Assembly (NCBI RefSeq): GCF_001598915.1
Contig: NZ_BDAP01000006.1
Location: 124,001-188,000, forward strand
From: Williamsia muralis NBRC 105860
Lineage (GTDB): Bacteria; Actinomycetota; Actinomycetes; Mycobacteriales; Mycobacteriaceae
DNA length: 64,000 nt
Direction of reading: 5' to 3'
Shown here: one piece after another, positions 7,691-19,102 of the stretch
How positions within the stretch are numbered: the first letter of the stretch is position 1
Layout of the letters: each line of letters begins with the position of its first letter
Made by a program: the position numbers and the translations under genes
The notes under the pieces: generated by a model
Database searches by the model: none
What the model saw: only the letters and a program-made list of their open reading frames with translations
Told to the model about the DNA's origin: nothing

Positions 7691-8790
7691 CCCACACACC
7701 TGGTGAGGCCCGGAGGCCTGGCAACGAGCACACCAGTGCGCCGAAGAAGCCGGTCATCCACCCGGTGGCCTGGACGCCGCCTCCGGCGAACACCGCGGGC
7801 TGGCCGGCTCCGCTCACCCCTGAAGTCACGGTGATCACCCTGGACGACGATTCACCCGAAGACGTCGTCGTGGACCGCGAGGGACGGATCTACACCGGTG
7901 CCATCGGCGGCAACATCATCCGCATCGACCCGGTCGACCACTCGCGGCAGGTGGTGGCGAACACCGGTGGGCGCCCCCTGGGTATGGAGATGCTCGGCGA
8001 CCACCTGTTCATCTGCGACAGCGAGCGCGGCCTGTTGCACATGGACGTCCGGTCGGGGCGCATCGACACCGTCGTCGACCAGATCGATGGCGAACGGCTG
8101 ACCTTCTGTTCCAACGTGGTGGTCACCGCCGCCACCGACGGCCCCGATCCACGGCCACTCGAGCTCTACGTGACCCAGTCGACCACCCGCCATCCGTACG
8201 AGATGTACATGGCCGACATCTTCGAGCACTCGGGCGCGGGCAGACTGCTGCGCGTGGTGCTGAACGATCCCGGTGATCCGGGCTCTCACGAATCATCGAC
8301 CTCACCCTGGTCGGGTACTGCTGAGGTGGTGCTGACCGGTTTGCAGTTCGCCAACGGGCTGGTCGTGCACCAGGGTCGGCTGCTGATCGCCGAGACCGGC
8401 GCCTACCGGTTACGGTCCTTCGATCTGGAGACGGGAACCGATTCGGTGGTTCTCGACGGTCTGCCCGCCTTTCCCGACAACAGTTCGCTGGCACCGGATG
8501 GTGAGCACATGTGGCTCGCCCTCGTGGCCAACCGCAACGGCACACTCGACGCCCTGGCCGGCAGACCCGGCCTGCGCAAACTGCTCTGGCGGCTGCCGGA
8601 TCGTCTGTTGCCGAAGGCGGTGGCACCGATGCGTCTGCTGAAGATCCAACTGGCCACCGTCCGGGTCGTCGCGGAGTACCGGGTCCCCGTCCCCGGTTTC
8701 GGTCAGAGCACGGGTGTGGTCGAACACAACGGGCGCGTCTGGGTCGGCGGGATCGAGGCGCCCGCGGTGGCGTGGTTCGATCTCGAATGA
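7687..8790 (+). CDS. SMP-30/gluconolactonase/strictosidine synthase-like beta-propeller protein
   Basis: 367 residues. The six-bladed propeller signature is seen in [84 protein letters not shown] and GRVWVGG. Family members hydrolyse lactones or are of unknown activity. There is no signal peptide. GTG 7687 overlaps the mfpA stop (GTGA), preceded by a very strong ribosome site, GGGGGAGGAG (about 7675-7684), so it is translationally coupled to mfpA. Confidence 0.85.
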   Translation: MTHTPGEARRPGNEHTSAPKKPVIHPVAWTPPPANTAGWPAPLTPEVTVITLDDDSPEDVVVDREGRIYTGAIGGNIIRIDPVDHSRQVVANTGGRPLGMEMLGDHLFICDSERGLLHMDVRSGRIDTVVDQIDGERLTFCSNVVVTAATDGPDPRPLELYVTQSTTRHPYEMYMADIFEHSGAGRLLRVVLNDPGDPGSHESSTSPWSGTAEVVLTGLQFANGLVVHQGRLLIAETGAYRLRSFDLETGTDSVVLDGLPAFPDNSSLAPDGEHMWLALVANRNGTLDALAGRPGLRKLLWRLPDRLLPKAVAPMRLLKIQLATVRVVAEYRVPVPGFGQSTGVVEHNGRVWVGGIEAPAVAWFDLE

Positions 8791-8854
8791 CCGCTCATCG
8801 ACCCCGCGCGTGCCCCTGGCACCAGGTATCACCGACGCCTGGAACAATGGCAGC

Positions 8855-9727
8855 GTGAGCGCAGCCGTACTGGATGGAAAAGCCACCCGCGACGAGGTCT
8901 TCACCGACCTCAAGGCCCGCGTGGACAAACTTCGGGCCGCGGGGGTCACCCCCGGACTCGGCACGGTCCTCGTCGGTGACGACCCGGGCTCGCAGGCCTA
9001 TGTCCGCGGCAAACACAACGACTGCGCCAAACTCGGGATCGCCTCCATCCGCAAGGACCTGCCGGCCGACATCACCACCGAACAGCTCAACGAGGCCATC
9101 GACGACCTGAATGCGGACCCGGCGTGCACCGGGTACATCGTGCAGTTGCCGCTGCCGAAGCACCTCGACGAGAACGCCGCCCTCGAGCGGATCGACCCGG
9201 ACAAGGACGCGGACGGTCTGCACCCGATCAACCTCGGCCGGCTGGTCCTCGACGGTTCCGGAACCTCGTCCGACGCGCCACTGCCGTGTACCCCGCGGGG
9301 CATCCTGCATCTGTTGCGGCGCTACGACATCCAGATCGCCGGTGCCCACGTGGTGGTGGTCGGCCGCGGAGTCACCGTCGGCCGCCCCATCGGTCTGTTG
9401 CTGACACGGCGCACCGACAACGCCACGGTGACCCTCTGTCACACCGGTACCCGGGATCTGGCCGCCGAGGTCAGGCGCGGCGACATCGTGATAGCTGCAG
9501 CAGGTGTGGCCGGGCTGATCACCGCCGACATGGTGAAGCCGGGCGCTGCCGTGATCGACGTGGGCGTGAGCCGCACCGATGCCGGTCTGGTGGGAGATGT
9601 CGCGGCCGATGTCTGGGACGTGGCAGGCCACGTATCTCCCAATCCGGGCGGTGTCGGTCCACTCACGAGGGCGTTCCTGATGGCCAACGTCGTGGAACGC
9701 GCAGAGTCCGCGCTTGCACAGCGTTGA
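8855..9727 (+). CDS. folD: Methylenetetrahydrofolate dehydrogenase / cyclohydrolase FolD
   Basis: 290 residues, standard length. This bifunctional cytosolic enzyme interconverts 5,10-methylene-, methenyl- and 10-formyl-THF with NADP. Motifs: [17 protein letters not shown] (catalytic Lys), [34 protein letters not shown], and the dinucleotide loop [13 protein letters not shown]. The start is GTG 8855 ([14 protein letters not shown]), 64 bp after the SMP-30-like gene; no clear Shine-Dalgarno site precedes it. It is followed by the DUF3017 gene as in M. tuberculosis (Rv3356c-Rv3355c). Confidence 0.96.
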   Translation: MSAAVLDGKATRDEVFTDLKARVDKLRAAGVTPGLGTVLVGDDPGSQAYVRGKHNDCAKLGIASIRKDLPADITTEQLNEAIDDLNADPACTGYIVQLPLPKHLDENAALERIDPDKDADGLHPINLGRLVLDGSGTSSDAPLPCTPRGILHLLRRYDIQIAGAHVVVVGRGVTVGRPIGLLLTRRTDNATVTLCHTGTRDLAAEVRRGDIVIAAAGVAGLITADMVKPGAAVIDVGVSRTDAGLVGDVAADVWDVAGHVSPNPGGVGPLTRAFLMANVVERAESALAQR

Positions 9728-9740
9728 TCGCCGACAGCAG

Positions 9741-10097
9741 ATGACGCCCAGATCGTCCGACATCCGAGGTGGGGCCGATCGTGCCGCACGGAACCGTGCC
9801 CGGCGGCTGCACCAGGTGCGCAGGCTGCGGTGGGTTCTCGTGCAGATCCCATTCATGGCCGTCGTCGCCCTGGTCGTGATCGCAGCGGTGTTCCTGGTGT
9901 TCGACCGCTGGCGTCGTGGAGCCTTCGTCTTCGGGTCTGCTGCCCTCCTCGCAGCGCTCTTACGTGCGATTCTGCCCAGTTCGAGGGTCGGTCTCCTCGA
10001 GGTGCGTGGACGATTCGCCGACGTCGTGGCCATGTCCTTGGCCGGCGTCGCAATACTGTGGTTGGCTACCTCGATCGACCCTTTGGGCACAGATTGA
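9741..10097 (+). CDS. DUF3017-type small membrane protein
   Basis: 118 residues with a basic N-terminus (RAARNRARRLHQVRRLR) and three hydrophobic stretches (VLVQIPFMAVVALVVIAAVF, GAFVFGSAALLAALLRAIL, DVVAMSLAGVAILWLA). Function is unknown; the gene sits after folD in mycobacteria too. ATG 9741 lies 13 bp after folD and was chosen over an in-frame TTG at 9714 inside folD. It is probably co-transcribed with folD. Confidence 0.82.
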   Translation: MTPRSSDIRGGADRAARNRARRLHQVRRLRWVLVQIPFMAVVALVVIAAVFLVFDRWRRGAFVFGSAALLAALLRAILPSSRVGLLEVRGRFADVVAMSLAGVAILWLATSIDPLGTD

Positions 10098-10277
10098 TTA
10101 CAATCGTGTCTGTTACTGCACCAGTCGGTTGACCTGAGCCGCGACGGTCGTTGTCGATCGTCGGCCAGGAGCCGGCAACAAAAAGTGCTGGGGGGCACGC
10201 CAGGAGAGCTTGTCGCACGATGTGGAAGAACCGCATCCGCGCAGGCAGGCGACACATCAACAGTTCGGAAGAGAGCA

Positions 10278-11747
10278 ATGAACACCTCGCTGGGCCTGTC
10301 CGCAGGCAGTGGAATGGTCCACTGCGTTCTGCTGACGACCGACGAGAGTGGTCGTGTCGATGCTCTGGGCCGGGTGATCGACGTCGACCCCACCGATGGA
10401 CTGACCCGGGCCGGAAGGATCAATTCCGGCATCGATCTGATGCTCACCCAGGCGCGAGAGCGCGGCGACCGCGTCGGCACCATCGGCGTTGCCTACCGAA
10501 CCGATGAGCACGCCCGGGAAATCGCGTCCAAGGGGACCGGCGCCAAACGTCAGATCCAGTTGGTCGCGGAGACCGAGGCCGTGGCGCACCAGCTGATCAG
10601 TACGGGCGAGATCAGTCGCTTCGCACAGGTGGTCGTCGTCGACCTCGGCGACACCGGGATGGGCATGTACTGCCTCGACCCGTCGAGTCGTCGCATCACC
10701 GACTACCAACGCAGCGAATCGGTTGCCGGTATCGCACTGGATTCGCTGATCGCCGATGACGTCGTGGGTTCTGGCCGCTTACGCGGACGGCGCAAGTCCA
10801 CGGTGCTGAGCGCCTGCCGTACCGCCAAAGAGGAACTGTCCATCAAGGATTCGACGGCGCTGATGGTCGGTAACCGCGCCGACCCGGTGACCGTCACCCG
10901 GACCTCGCTCGAACGGCTGACCACTCCGATGGCCGAGCACGCCGCACGCGTGGTCGGCGATTACGTGAACGGGCCGCACGCCTCGGGGGCAGAAGCAGTA
11001 GTGCTCGTCGGCGGCATTGCGAACATCCCGATCTTCCGTGACCTGATCGTCGACGCCGCCGGTCTCGAGGCAGTTCTGCCCAAGGCGCCGGAGTCGGTGG
11101 CGGCCACCGGCGCCGCGAAGATCGCGGCGCGGGGACGTGGCGGTGCCGATCTGGCGTTCATCGGTGGCAGGCGCAGTCGCGATTGGCTCTCGGCCGCGCC
11201 GCTTGCCGTGTTCGGGGCCTTGCTCGCCGGCGCGCTGATGACCGTGTACGCGGTGGGTTCGTCGTTGGCGGGCAATCCGAGTACTCCGGAGTCGCAGCCA
11301 CCCACGTCGTCCACCACGACCACCACGGTGGCGCCCACGACCACCGTCGAGATCTCCAGTCCGCGCGTGAGCACACCGGACCGTCCACCAGTGCAACCTC
11401 AGCCGGTGACGATCACCACCACTGTCGATCCGGCACCACCGGCCGTTGGTGGAGGTGGCGGCGGTGGCGGTGGAAACTCGGACCCGGGTTGGGCCACAAC
11501 GGAATTGCCGGCCGGTACCGGACCGTCCCGGCCGTCGACGTCCACTCTGAGCCCGTCTCTGTGGCCGTTCCCGTTGCCGTCGTTCCCGTGGTCTCCGACA
11601 CTGGTTCCGCCGACAAGCAATCCGAGCACGCCGCCTCCGGACAGCACGGCCATCGAGCCCCCGCCCGCCATGACACCGCCCGCGATGACGCCGATCGCCC
11701 CGACGACGATCCCAGACGCCATCGCGCCCACGCCGCAAGCGCGCTGA
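10278..11747 (+). CDS. Membrane-tethered Hsp70-like (ASKHA) protein with Pro/Thr-rich tail
   Basis: 489 residues. The N-terminal ~300 carry actin/Hsp70-type nucleotide-binding signatures: LGLSAGSGMVHCVLL (phosphate-1-like), VVVVDLGDTGMGM (phosphate-2) and VVLVGGIANIPIFRDLI (adenosine). One membrane span follows (about residues 305-330, LAVFGALLAGALMTVYAVGS). The remaining ~160 residues are Ser/Thr/Pro-rich with a nine-glycine run, typical of an extracytoplasmic wall-spanning tail. ATG 10278 has a good ribosome site (GGAAGAGAG). No substrate-binding domain is seen, so it is not a classical chaperone; a cell-envelope or secretion role is a guess. Confidence 0.75.
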   Translation: MNTSLGLSAGSGMVHCVLLTTDESGRVDALGRVIDVDPTDGLTRAGRINSGIDLMLTQARERGDRVGTIGVAYRTDEHAREIASKGTGAKRQIQLVAETEAVAHQLISTGEISRFAQVVVVDLGDTGMGMYCLDPSSRRITDYQRSESVAGIALDSLIADDVVGSGRLRGRRKSTVLSACRTAKEELSIKDSTALMVGNRADPVTVTRTSLERLTTPMAEHAARVVGDYVNGPHASGAEAVVLVGGIANIPIFRDLIVDAAGLEAVLPKAPESVAATGAAKIAARGRGGADLAFIGGRRSRDWLSAAPLAVFGALLAGALMTVYAVGSSLAGNPSTPESQPPTSSTTTTTVAPTTTVEISSPRVSTPDRPPVQPQPVTITTTVDPAPPAVGGGGGGGGGNSDPGWATTELPAGTGPSRPSTSTLSPSLWPFPLPSFPWSPTLVPPTSNPSTPPPDSTAIEPPPAMTPPAMTPIAPTTIPDAIAPTPQAR

Positions 11748-11786
11748 TCGCCTGACAGGAGTCCGGCAGGAAGGTCTAGCGCTGAG

Positions 11787-12953
11787 TCAGCGCCGCGCCA
11801 GATCGACGGTTTTCTTCAGAAGCTCTGAGACCGCATCGAATTCGGTCAGGAATCCGTCGTGGCCGTTGGCCGAATGCACAACGTGCAAGCCGTCGACGCA
11901 TCCCGGCATCAGCTCGGCCAACTCGACCTGCTGACGGATCGGGTACAGACGGTCGGAGTCGATACCGCCGACGATCACCGGCACCTCGCAGCTACGCAGC
12001 GCCGCCTCGACGCCGCCGCGACCGCGGCCGACGTCGTGGTGGTTGAGGACCTGCGAGAGCACCACGTAGCTGCCGGGATCGAACCGCTGGACCAACTTGT
12101 CGGCCTGGTGTTCGAGGTAGCTCTGGACCGCGTAACGGCCACCCTCGAGTGGATTCTCTTGTCCCTGGGGCGAATTCGCGAAGCGCTCGTCCAACTCGAG
12201 TTCGTGGCGGTAGTACATGTGCGCAATGCGCCGCGCAACTCCCAATCCCGCGGTCGGCCTGCGGCCCGTGCCGTGATAGTCGCCGCCCTGCCAATCGGGA
12301 TCGGCTTGGATGGCGGCGATCTGGGTGGTCTGGGTGCCGATCTGGTCCGCGGAGGCCCGGGCGCCCACAGCCAAGATGAGTGCACTGCGCACTCGTTCGG
12401 GGTAGCCGATCACCCACTCGAGCGACCGCGCGCCGCCCATGGATCCACCGAGGACCGCTGCGACGGTGTCGATCTCGAGGGCGTCCATCAACGCGACCTC
12501 GGCCCGCACCTGGTCGAGCACGGTGATCTGCGGGAAGCGCGAACCCCACACGCGCCCTTCGGAATCGAGTGATGCCGGTCCGGTGGACCCCCGACAACCA
12601 CCGAGGACGTTGGCCGAGACCACACACCATTCGTTCGTGTCGACGGCGGCGCCCGGACCGATCAGCCCATCCCACCAACCAGGGGAGGGCTGACCGGGTC
12701 CGGCCGGGCCGGTGACGTGGGAGTCACCGGTGAGCGCGTGTAGCGCCAGCACCACGTTGTCGCGCGCTTTCGAGAGTGTGCCCCACCGCTGGAAGGCGAG
12801 GGTGACGTTCTCGATGCGCTCGCCGTTGTCGAGCTCGATGGGCCCCACCGACACACTGGTCAGCTTCCCGTCAGGCAGCGACTCCCAATCCGGGTGGATT
12901 CGCGGGGGCGTGTGCGGGTCGGTGCTCAATGTCGGCTTGGGGCTCGTCGTCAC
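11787..12953 (-). CDS. metX: Homoserine O-acetyltransferase
   Basis: 388 residues of the alpha/beta-hydrolase MetX family, transferring acetyl from acetyl-CoA to homoserine in methionine synthesis. The nucleophile elbow is [14 protein letters not shown]. Other hallmarks are [41 protein letters not shown] (Asp) and [11 protein letters not shown] (His). GTG 12953 overlaps the metY stop by 4 bp (GTGA), so the two are translationally coupled. It matches M. tuberculosis metA (Rv3341), which despite its name is MetX-type. It is controlled with metY by the upstream SAM-IV riboswitch. Confidence 0.95.
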   Translation of the reverse strand: MTTSPKPTLSTDPHTPPRIHPDWESLPDGKLTSVSVGPIELDNGERIENVTLAFQRWGTLSKARDNVVLALHALTGDSHVTGPAGPGQPSPGWWDGLIGPGAAVDTNEWCVVSANVLGGCRGSTGPASLDSEGRVWGSRFPQITVLDQVRAEVALMDALEIDTVAAVLGGSMGGARSLEWVIGYPERVRSALILAVGARASADQIGTQTTQIAAIQADPDWQGGDYHGTGRRPTAGLGVARRIAHMYYRHELELDERFANSPQGQENPLEGGRYAVQSYLEHQADKLVQRFDPGSYVVLSQVLNHHDVGRGRGGVEAALRSCEVPVIVGGIDSDRLYPIRQQVELAELMPGCVDGLHVVHSANGHDGFLTEFDAVSELLKKTVDLARR

Positions 12954-14266
12954 TTGGCTGCGGCGAAGCCTGCGTCGAGGTCGGCAATGATGTCGGCGAT
13001 GTTCTCGATGCCAACTGCCAACCGGACCAGCCCTGGGGCGACACCTGCGGCGAGCTGCTCTTCCGGCAGCAGCTGCGAGTGGGTGGTGGAGGCCGGGTGG
13101 ATCACCAGCGAGCGCACGTCGCCGATGTTGGCGACATGGCTGTGCAGGGTGAGTCCTTCGACGAACCGCTTGCCGGCATCGACGCCACCGGCGATCTCGA
13201 AACCGATGATGGCGCCCTGGCCGCGCGGGGCGAGTTCCTGACCTCGCTTGTACCAGCGCGACGATTCGAGGCCGGCGTACGCGACCGACTCGACCTGAGC
13301 GTGCTCGGAGAGATACTTGGCGACGGCCTGAGCGTTGGACACGTGCCGCTCGATCCGCAGGCTCAAGGTCTCCAGACCCTGCGCGATGAGGAAGGCGTTG
13401 AACGGCGAGATCGCGGCGCCGGTGTCGCGCAGCCACTGGACCCGGGCCTTGAGCGCGTAGGCCGGTGCGCCGAGGTCTGCGAACACGGCACCGTGGTAGC
13501 TGGGGTCCGGGGTGGTGAAGCCCGGGAACAGGTCTTTGCCGTCTCGCTGTCCACGCCAGTCGAAGGTACCGCCGTCGACGATCACTCCGCCGATCGCTGT
13601 GCCGTGGCCGCCGAGGTACTTGGTTGCCGAGTGGACGACGATGTCGGCGCCGTGGGCGAGGGGATTGATCAGGTACGGGGTCGCGACGGTGTTGTCGACG
13701 ATGAGGGGCAGGCCCGCCTCGTGCGCGACCGAGCTGATTCCCGGTAGATCAAGGATCTCGTTGTTGGGGTTGGAGATGGTCTCACCGAAGAATGCGCGGG
13801 TGTTCGGCTTGATCGCCGCACGCCAGCTGTCGAGATCTTCGGGATCCTCGACGAAGCCCACCTCGATGCCCAGCTTGGGCAGTGTGTAGTGGAAGAGATT
13901 GTAGGTACCGCCGTAGAGCCGCGGGCTCGACACGACGTGCCCGCCGTTTTCGACGATGTTGAGGATGGCGTAGGTCTCGGCGGCCTGACCGGACGCGACC
14001 AGGAGAGCGGCGACGCCACCCTCGAGTGCCGCGATGCGCTGCTCGACGGCATCCTGCGTCGGGTTCATGATGCGCGTGTAGATGTTGCCGGGTTCGACGA
14101 GTCCGAAGAGGTTCGCTGCGTGCTCGGTGTCACGGAAGGTGTACGAGGTGGTTTGGTAGATCGGCAATGCCCGGGCCGAGGTCTGCGAATCGGGGCTCTG
14201 ACCAACATGGACCTGCTTGGTCTCGAAGCTCCAGTTGTCGGCGGGATTGACGTCAGTGTCAGACAT
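12950..14266 (-). CDS. metY: O-acetylhomoserine (thiol)-lyase / sulfhydrylase
   Basis: 438 residues, a Cys/Met-metabolism PLP enzyme of the MetY type (its extra loops make it longer than MetB/MetZ). It makes homocysteine from O-acetylhomoserine and sulfide. Features: [25 protein letters not shown] split over the N-terminal clamp, [18 protein letters not shown], the PLP lysine in [13 protein letters not shown], and a C-terminal [17 protein letters not shown] 14266 has a strong ribosome site (GAAGGAAGAAG). It is the first gene of metY-metX. Confidence 0.95.
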   Translation of the reverse strand: MSDTDVNPADNWSFETKQVHVGQSPDSQTSARALPIYQTTSYTFRDTEHAANLFGLVEPGNIYTRIMNPTQDAVEQRIAALEGGVAALLVASGQAAETYAILNIVENGGHVVSSPRLYGGTYNLFHYTLPKLGIEVGFVEDPEDLDSWRAAIKPNTRAFFGETISNPNNEILDLPGISSVAHEAGLPLIVDNTVATPYLINPLAHGADIVVHSATKYLGGHGTAIGGVIVDGGTFDWRGQRDGKDLFPGFTTPDPSYHGAVFADLGAPAYALKARVQWLRDTGAAISPFNAFLIAQGLETLSLRIERHVSNAQAVAKYLSEHAQVESVAYAGLESSRWYKRGQELAPRGQGAIIGFEIAGGVDAGKRFVEGLTLHSHVANIGDVRSLVIHPASTTHSQLLPEEQLAAGVAPGLVRLAVGIENIADIIADLDAGFAAAK

Positions 14267-14308
14267 GGCGAACTTCTTCCTTCATGGTCGGTGGTGCATC
14301 CAACTGTT

Positions 14309-14327
14309 GGGTCCGACCTTCGGACCC
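14309..14327 (-). promoter_or_regulatory. Expression-platform hairpin in the metY leader
   Basis: GGGTCCGA / TCGGACCC with a 3-base loop: a perfect 8-bp stem between the SAM-IV aptamer and the metY ribosome site. No U-run follows. It may form or block the switching helix that hides the ribosome site; this role is inferred. Confidence 0.5.
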
Positions 14328-14352
14328 GCGCTTGCCGCGGCGAAAAACCGCT

Positions 14353-14439
14353 GGCCTGGTCATCACCCGGAGCACCCCACCGCGGTTGGAGGGTTGCCGA
14401 TCAGCGAGCCGGGGCTTGTCGCTGATACTCATGACCTGG
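14353..14439 (-). ncRNA. SAM-IV riboswitch aptamer
   Basis: On the minus strand the leader reads GGTCATGAGTATCAGCG, AAGCCCCGGCTCGCTGAT, CGGCAACCCTCC, CCGCGGTGGGGTGC and CGGGTGATGACCAGGCC. These are the conserved blocks of the actinobacterial SAM-IV class, including the terminal GGTCAT/ATGACC stem. TATCCT (14450-14445) is a fitting -10, with a start near 14438. S-adenosylmethionine binding would lower metY-metX expression. Confidence 0.92.
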
Positions 14440-14726
14440 CGATAAGGATATAACACGCGCCACCCGGCCAAAAAAGCATCCTGCGCAGACTGATTCTGAC
14501 CTTGCGTAACAGCACTTTTTGCCCGCGTGCCCGCGGTGATTCGGCGGGAGTCGACAGCTTCGTGAAGTGGCGTCAAGGCCGCGCTCGGCACGGACTGACC
14601 TCCATGGCCCGGCTGTGGGCGAGTTCACCTCACCGCAGGGAATCATCGCGGTGGGCCACGCAGTTGAAACCTTGGTTGCCCGGCAGCGTCGCCGCCTCAC
14701 CCCAAGCCCCCTCGAGAGGATGAACC
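14440..14726. other. Divergent intergenic region, metY leader / MFS gene
   Basis: Together with the riboswitch leader, 460 bp (14267-14726) hold no gene. The left part carries the metY promoter. In the right part I see only GAGAGGAT before the MFS start (about 14714-14721) and two A/T runs; no convincing promoter, gene or RNA. Confidence 0.6.
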
Positions 14727-15995
14727 ATGTCTGCCGTCAGTACCCCGGTTTCCACCGCGAACCCGCAGGGATGGCGGGGCTGGCGGGGAAGTCGTCGCAA
14801 CGCCGTCCTGGCGCTTGCCCTCGGTGCCTTCGGGATCGGCACCACCGAGTTCGTGGCGATGGGACTGCTCCCGTCGATCGCGGATTCCCTCGGGACCACC
14901 GAACCCACCGCCGGACACGTCATCTCCGCCTACGCTCTCGGTGTCGTGGTGGGTGCACCGCTGATCGCTGCGCTGACCGCCCGGATGTCCCGGCGCACAC
15001 TCCTGATCGCCTTGATGGTGGCCTTCACCATCGGCAACGCCGCCACAGTGCTCGCCCAGAGTTACGGCATGCTCATGGTGGCCCGCTTTGTCGCAGGCCT
15101 TCCCCACGGCGCCTACTTCGGGGTCGCGGCTCTGGTCGCCGCACACCTCGCCGGCCCGGATGCACGGGCCAAGGCGGTGGGGCAGGTGATGTTGGGCCTC
15201 AGCGTCGCCAACGTGATCGGCGTCCCTGCCGCCACCTGGCTCGGCAGCACTCTGGGATGGCGCGCCGCATTTGTCGTGGTGGTGGTGATCGGGCTGCTGA
15301 CCATCGGTGCCCTGTCGGTGTTCCTGCCCACGTTGTCCGGCATGAAAATCACCAACCCCATCACCGAACTGGGCGCCCTCACCCGGCCTCAGGTGTGGTT
15401 CACGCTGTTCATCGGCATCGTCGGATTCGGCGGGATGTTCGCGTTCTACACCTACATCAGCACCACGCTGACCAGCGTTTCCGGAGTGTCCGAGTCATTC
15501 ATCCCCATCGCACTGATGCTGTTCGGCCTCGGCATGGTCACCGGCAACATCGCCGGCGGTGCACTTGCCGATCGCGGTGTGGTCCGGGCCATCTTCATCG
15601 GGCTGGTGGCGATCACGGTGGTACTCATCCTGTTCGCGTTGCTCGCCGACAACCCGTGGGCCGCCCTGGTGCTCACGTTCCTGATCGGTGTCAGCGGGAC
15701 CGCGCTGACACCGGCGTTGCAGATTCGTCTGATGGATGTCGCCGAGGACGCGCAAACGCTCGCCGCTGCGCTGAACCACTCGGCACTCAACATCGCCAAC
15801 GCCGGAGGGGCATGGCTCGGCGGTCTGGTGATCGCGGCCGGGTACGGGTACCGCGCACCGTCTCTGCTCGGCGCCGGGTTGGCAGTGGCAGGTCTGCTGG
15901 TCCTGGCGCTGGCCCTCGCGTATGCCCGGCGGGTCGGGGCCAAGGCTCCGGTTCTTCCGCAGTCGGACGAGCTGGTCGCGGTCGACGCACGTTGA
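14727..15995 (+). CDS. MFS transporter, DHA1 / AraJ-type exporter
   Basis: 422 residues with about 12 membrane spans. The N-terminal signature GAFGIGTTEFVAMGLLPSIA and YALGVVVGAPLIAAL, plus the loop motif RMSRRTLLIALM, place it in the AraJ/YdhP/Cmx-like DHA1 exporters, which expel sugars or drugs by proton antiport. The substrate is not predictable. ATG 14727 has GAGAGGAT upstream. No linked regulator is visible. Confidence 0.85.
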   Translation: MSAVSTPVSTANPQGWRGWRGSRRNAVLALALGAFGIGTTEFVAMGLLPSIADSLGTTEPTAGHVISAYALGVVVGAPLIAALTARMSRRTLLIALMVAFTIGNAATVLAQSYGMLMVARFVAGLPHGAYFGVAALVAAHLAGPDARAKAVGQVMLGLSVANVIGVPAATWLGSTLGWRAAFVVVVVIGLLTIGALSVFLPTLSGMKITNPITELGALTRPQVWFTLFIGIVGFGGMFAFYTYISTTLTSVSGVSESFIPIALMLFGLGMVTGNIAGGALADRGVVRAIFIGLVAITVVLILFALLADNPWAALVLTFLIGVSGTALTPALQIRLMDVAEDAQTLAAALNHSALNIANAGGAWLGGLVIAAGYGYRAPSLLGAGLAVAGLLVLALALAYARRVGAKAPVLPQSDELVAVDAR

Positions 15996-16057
15996 CCCGC
16001 ACGGAGTTCACGGACCGCTGCCGGTGATGTCGTGACCCGCACGTAGGGTCGTCGGAC

Positions 16058-16864
16058 GTGACGACAATCGTGACCACGATCAACGCAAATGGCATCCGGG
16101 CAGCGGTGAAACATCGCTCTGAGCGCAACCTGGGGCTCCTGCCGTGGCTGCGCGACACCGACACCCACCACGTGCTGCTGCAGGAAACCCGGGCCACCGA
16201 AGAGCAGGTGGTCGAAGCACTCGCCCCCGCCCTCGCCGACGGGTGGCATCTCACGCTGAACGAGTCGACGGTCAAGGGTCATTCTGGTGTGGCGATCCTG
16301 TCGCGCTCGGCTCCGGACCGTGTTCGTAAGGGGTTCGGCAGCAACGAGTTCGACGGCACCGGCCGGTACGTCGAGGCCGACTTCGGTGATCTGACCGTGG
16401 CCAGTCTGTACCTGCCCAAGGGTGCTTCGGACGGCCCGAAGCGCGAGGAGAAGTTCCGGTTCCTCGATGAGTTCTCTGCCCATCTCGCGGCATTGTCGCG
16501 CAAACGCCGCGACGTGGTCATCGGTGGCGACTGGAACATCGCACCCACCGAGCTCGACCTGAAGAACGCGAAGGGAAACGTCAAGAATCCTGGCTTCCTG
16601 CCCGAGGAGCGGCAGTGGGTCGCCGGACTGCTCGAGGCCGGATGGGTCGACGCCGCCCGCGAACTGGCGGGTGAGGTACCTGGCCCGTACTCGTGGTGGA
16701 GCTGGCGCGGCAAGGCCTTCGACAACGACGCCGGCTGGCGGATCGACTACCAGCTCGCGAACAAGCGACTGGGGCAACGGGCCACCAAGTCGTATGTGCA
16801 CCGGGCCGACGCCTATGACCTCCGCTGGTCCGACCACGCCCCCGTCACGGTGGAGTACTCGTGA
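16058..16864 (+). CDS. xth: Exodeoxyribonuclease III / AP endonuclease
   Basis: 268 residues of the exonuclease-endonuclease-phosphatase fold. Metal and catalytic motifs: TINANGIRAA, LLQETRAT (Glu), VASLYLPKG, VIGGDWNIAP (Asp, Asn), WRIDYQLAN (Asp) and RWSDHAPVTVEY (Asp-His). It cuts abasic sites in base-excision repair. The start is GTG 16058 with TAGGGT (16044-16049) upstream, possibly leaderless. It is followed by trpS after 33 bp. Confidence 0.92.
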   Translation: MTTIVTTINANGIRAAVKHRSERNLGLLPWLRDTDTHHVLLQETRATEEQVVEALAPALADGWHLTLNESTVKGHSGVAILSRSAPDRVRKGFGSNEFDGTGRYVEADFGDLTVASLYLPKGASDGPKREEKFRFLDEFSAHLAALSRKRRDVVIGGDWNIAPTELDLKNAKGNVKNPGFLPEERQWVAGLLEAGWVDAARELAGEVPGPYSWWSWRGKAFDNDAGWRIDYQLANKRLGQRATKSYVHRADAYDLRWSDHAPVTVEYS

Positions 16865-17947
<1,083 letters not shown>

Positions 17948-18000
17948 CCAGACGCTCGCCAGACGCCAAGGGCTCGACGGACGAACCGAACGGGGATTCG

Positions 18001-19044
18001 ATGTCCACTCCAGAGACAGACAAAGCGTCCGAGAAGCCGTCCTTCCTGGACAGGCAGCGCGCGCAGCGGCCGTGGCTTGATCACCTGGTGGCTGCGGGCA
18101 CGCGTTACCAGGACAGCAAGGGGGACTTCTTCGCTGCGGGCGCAACCTATTTCAGTGTGTTCGCCCTGTTTCCGCTGCTGATGATCGGGTTCGCCACCGC
18201 GGGCTTCGTGTTCGCGGGCAACCCCGACCTCCTGGACAAGGCGAAGGACGAGATCGCCGAGTCCGTGGACGGCAGCATGAGTCAGCAGCTGACCGATCTG
18301 ATGGACCAGGCGATCGAGTCACGTACCACCATCGGGGTCGTCGGGTTGGTGGTCGCGCTGTACGCAGGACTGGGGTGGATGGCCAACCTGCGCAACGCAC
18401 TGACCGTCCAGTGGGGACCCGAGCCGGAGTCCGCAGGGATGGTGAAGACCAAGCTGGCCGACCTCGGTGCGCTGGCGGGACTGTTCCTCGCGATCGTCCT
18501 GACGTTCTCCCTTTCGGCGTTGTCCAGCAGCGGACTCACACTGAAGATCCTCGAGTGGTTAAGTGCCGACGACCTGCCCGGGGTGTCGGTGGGCATCCGG
18601 GCCGTGTCGTATGTGTTGTCGATCCTTGCGTCGTGGTTGCTGTTCACCTGGGTCATCGCGAAGTTGCCCAGGGTGGCACTGCCGCTCCGGAATGCGGCCA
18701 AGGCCGGCCTGCTGACTGCCGTGGTCTTCGAGATCTTCAAATTCGTGGCCTCGTTCTACCTCAAATCGGTCCTGACGGGTCCGGCGGGGGCGACCTTCGG
18801 GCCGATCCTGGGAATCATGGTCTTCGCCTTCATCACCACACGGATCATCTTGTTCGCCACGGCGTGGGCTGCCACTGATCCGATCAATCGCAAATTCGAA
18901 GCGACGCGGGTCCCCGATCCGGTGGTCATCAGTCCTCGGGTCGACGTCCGCGATGGCTTGTCCCCGCGAGGCACCGTGGCCGCCATCGGGGCGGGAGTCG
19001 TCACCGCGCTGGGCATCTCGGCATTACGGGGACGCAAACGCTGA
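18001..19044 (+). CDS. YihY/BrkB (YhjD-like) inner-membrane protein
   Basis: 347 residues with about six membrane spans and a charged N-terminus. The first conserved part is RYQDSKGDFFAAGATYFSVFALFPLLMIG, typical of YihY/BrkB proteins. Later spans include VVGLVVALYAGLGWMANLR and LASWLLFTWVIAKLPRV. Function is not settled; E. coli YhjD has been linked to lipid/LPS traffic. It is the neighbour of trpS, 53 bp downstream. Confidence 0.88.
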   Translation: MSTPETDKASEKPSFLDRQRAQRPWLDHLVAAGTRYQDSKGDFFAAGATYFSVFALFPLLMIGFATAGFVFAGNPDLLDKAKDEIAESVDGSMSQQLTDLMDQAIESRTTIGVVGLVVALYAGLGWMANLRNALTVQWGPEPESAGMVKTKLADLGALAGLFLAIVLTFSLSALSSSGLTLKILEWLSADDLPGVSVGIRAVSYVLSILASWLLFTWVIAKLPRVALPLRNAAKAGLLTAVVFEIFKFVASFYLKSVLTGPAGATFGPILGIMVFAFITTRIILFATAWAATDPINRKFEATRVPDPVVISPRVDVRDGLSPRGTVAAIGAGVVTALGISALRGRKR

Positions 19045-19102
19045 GAGTGTCCCGGGTTCGCCGCACCGATTGACACCACGCGGTATCGGGTACGCACACG
19101 TC

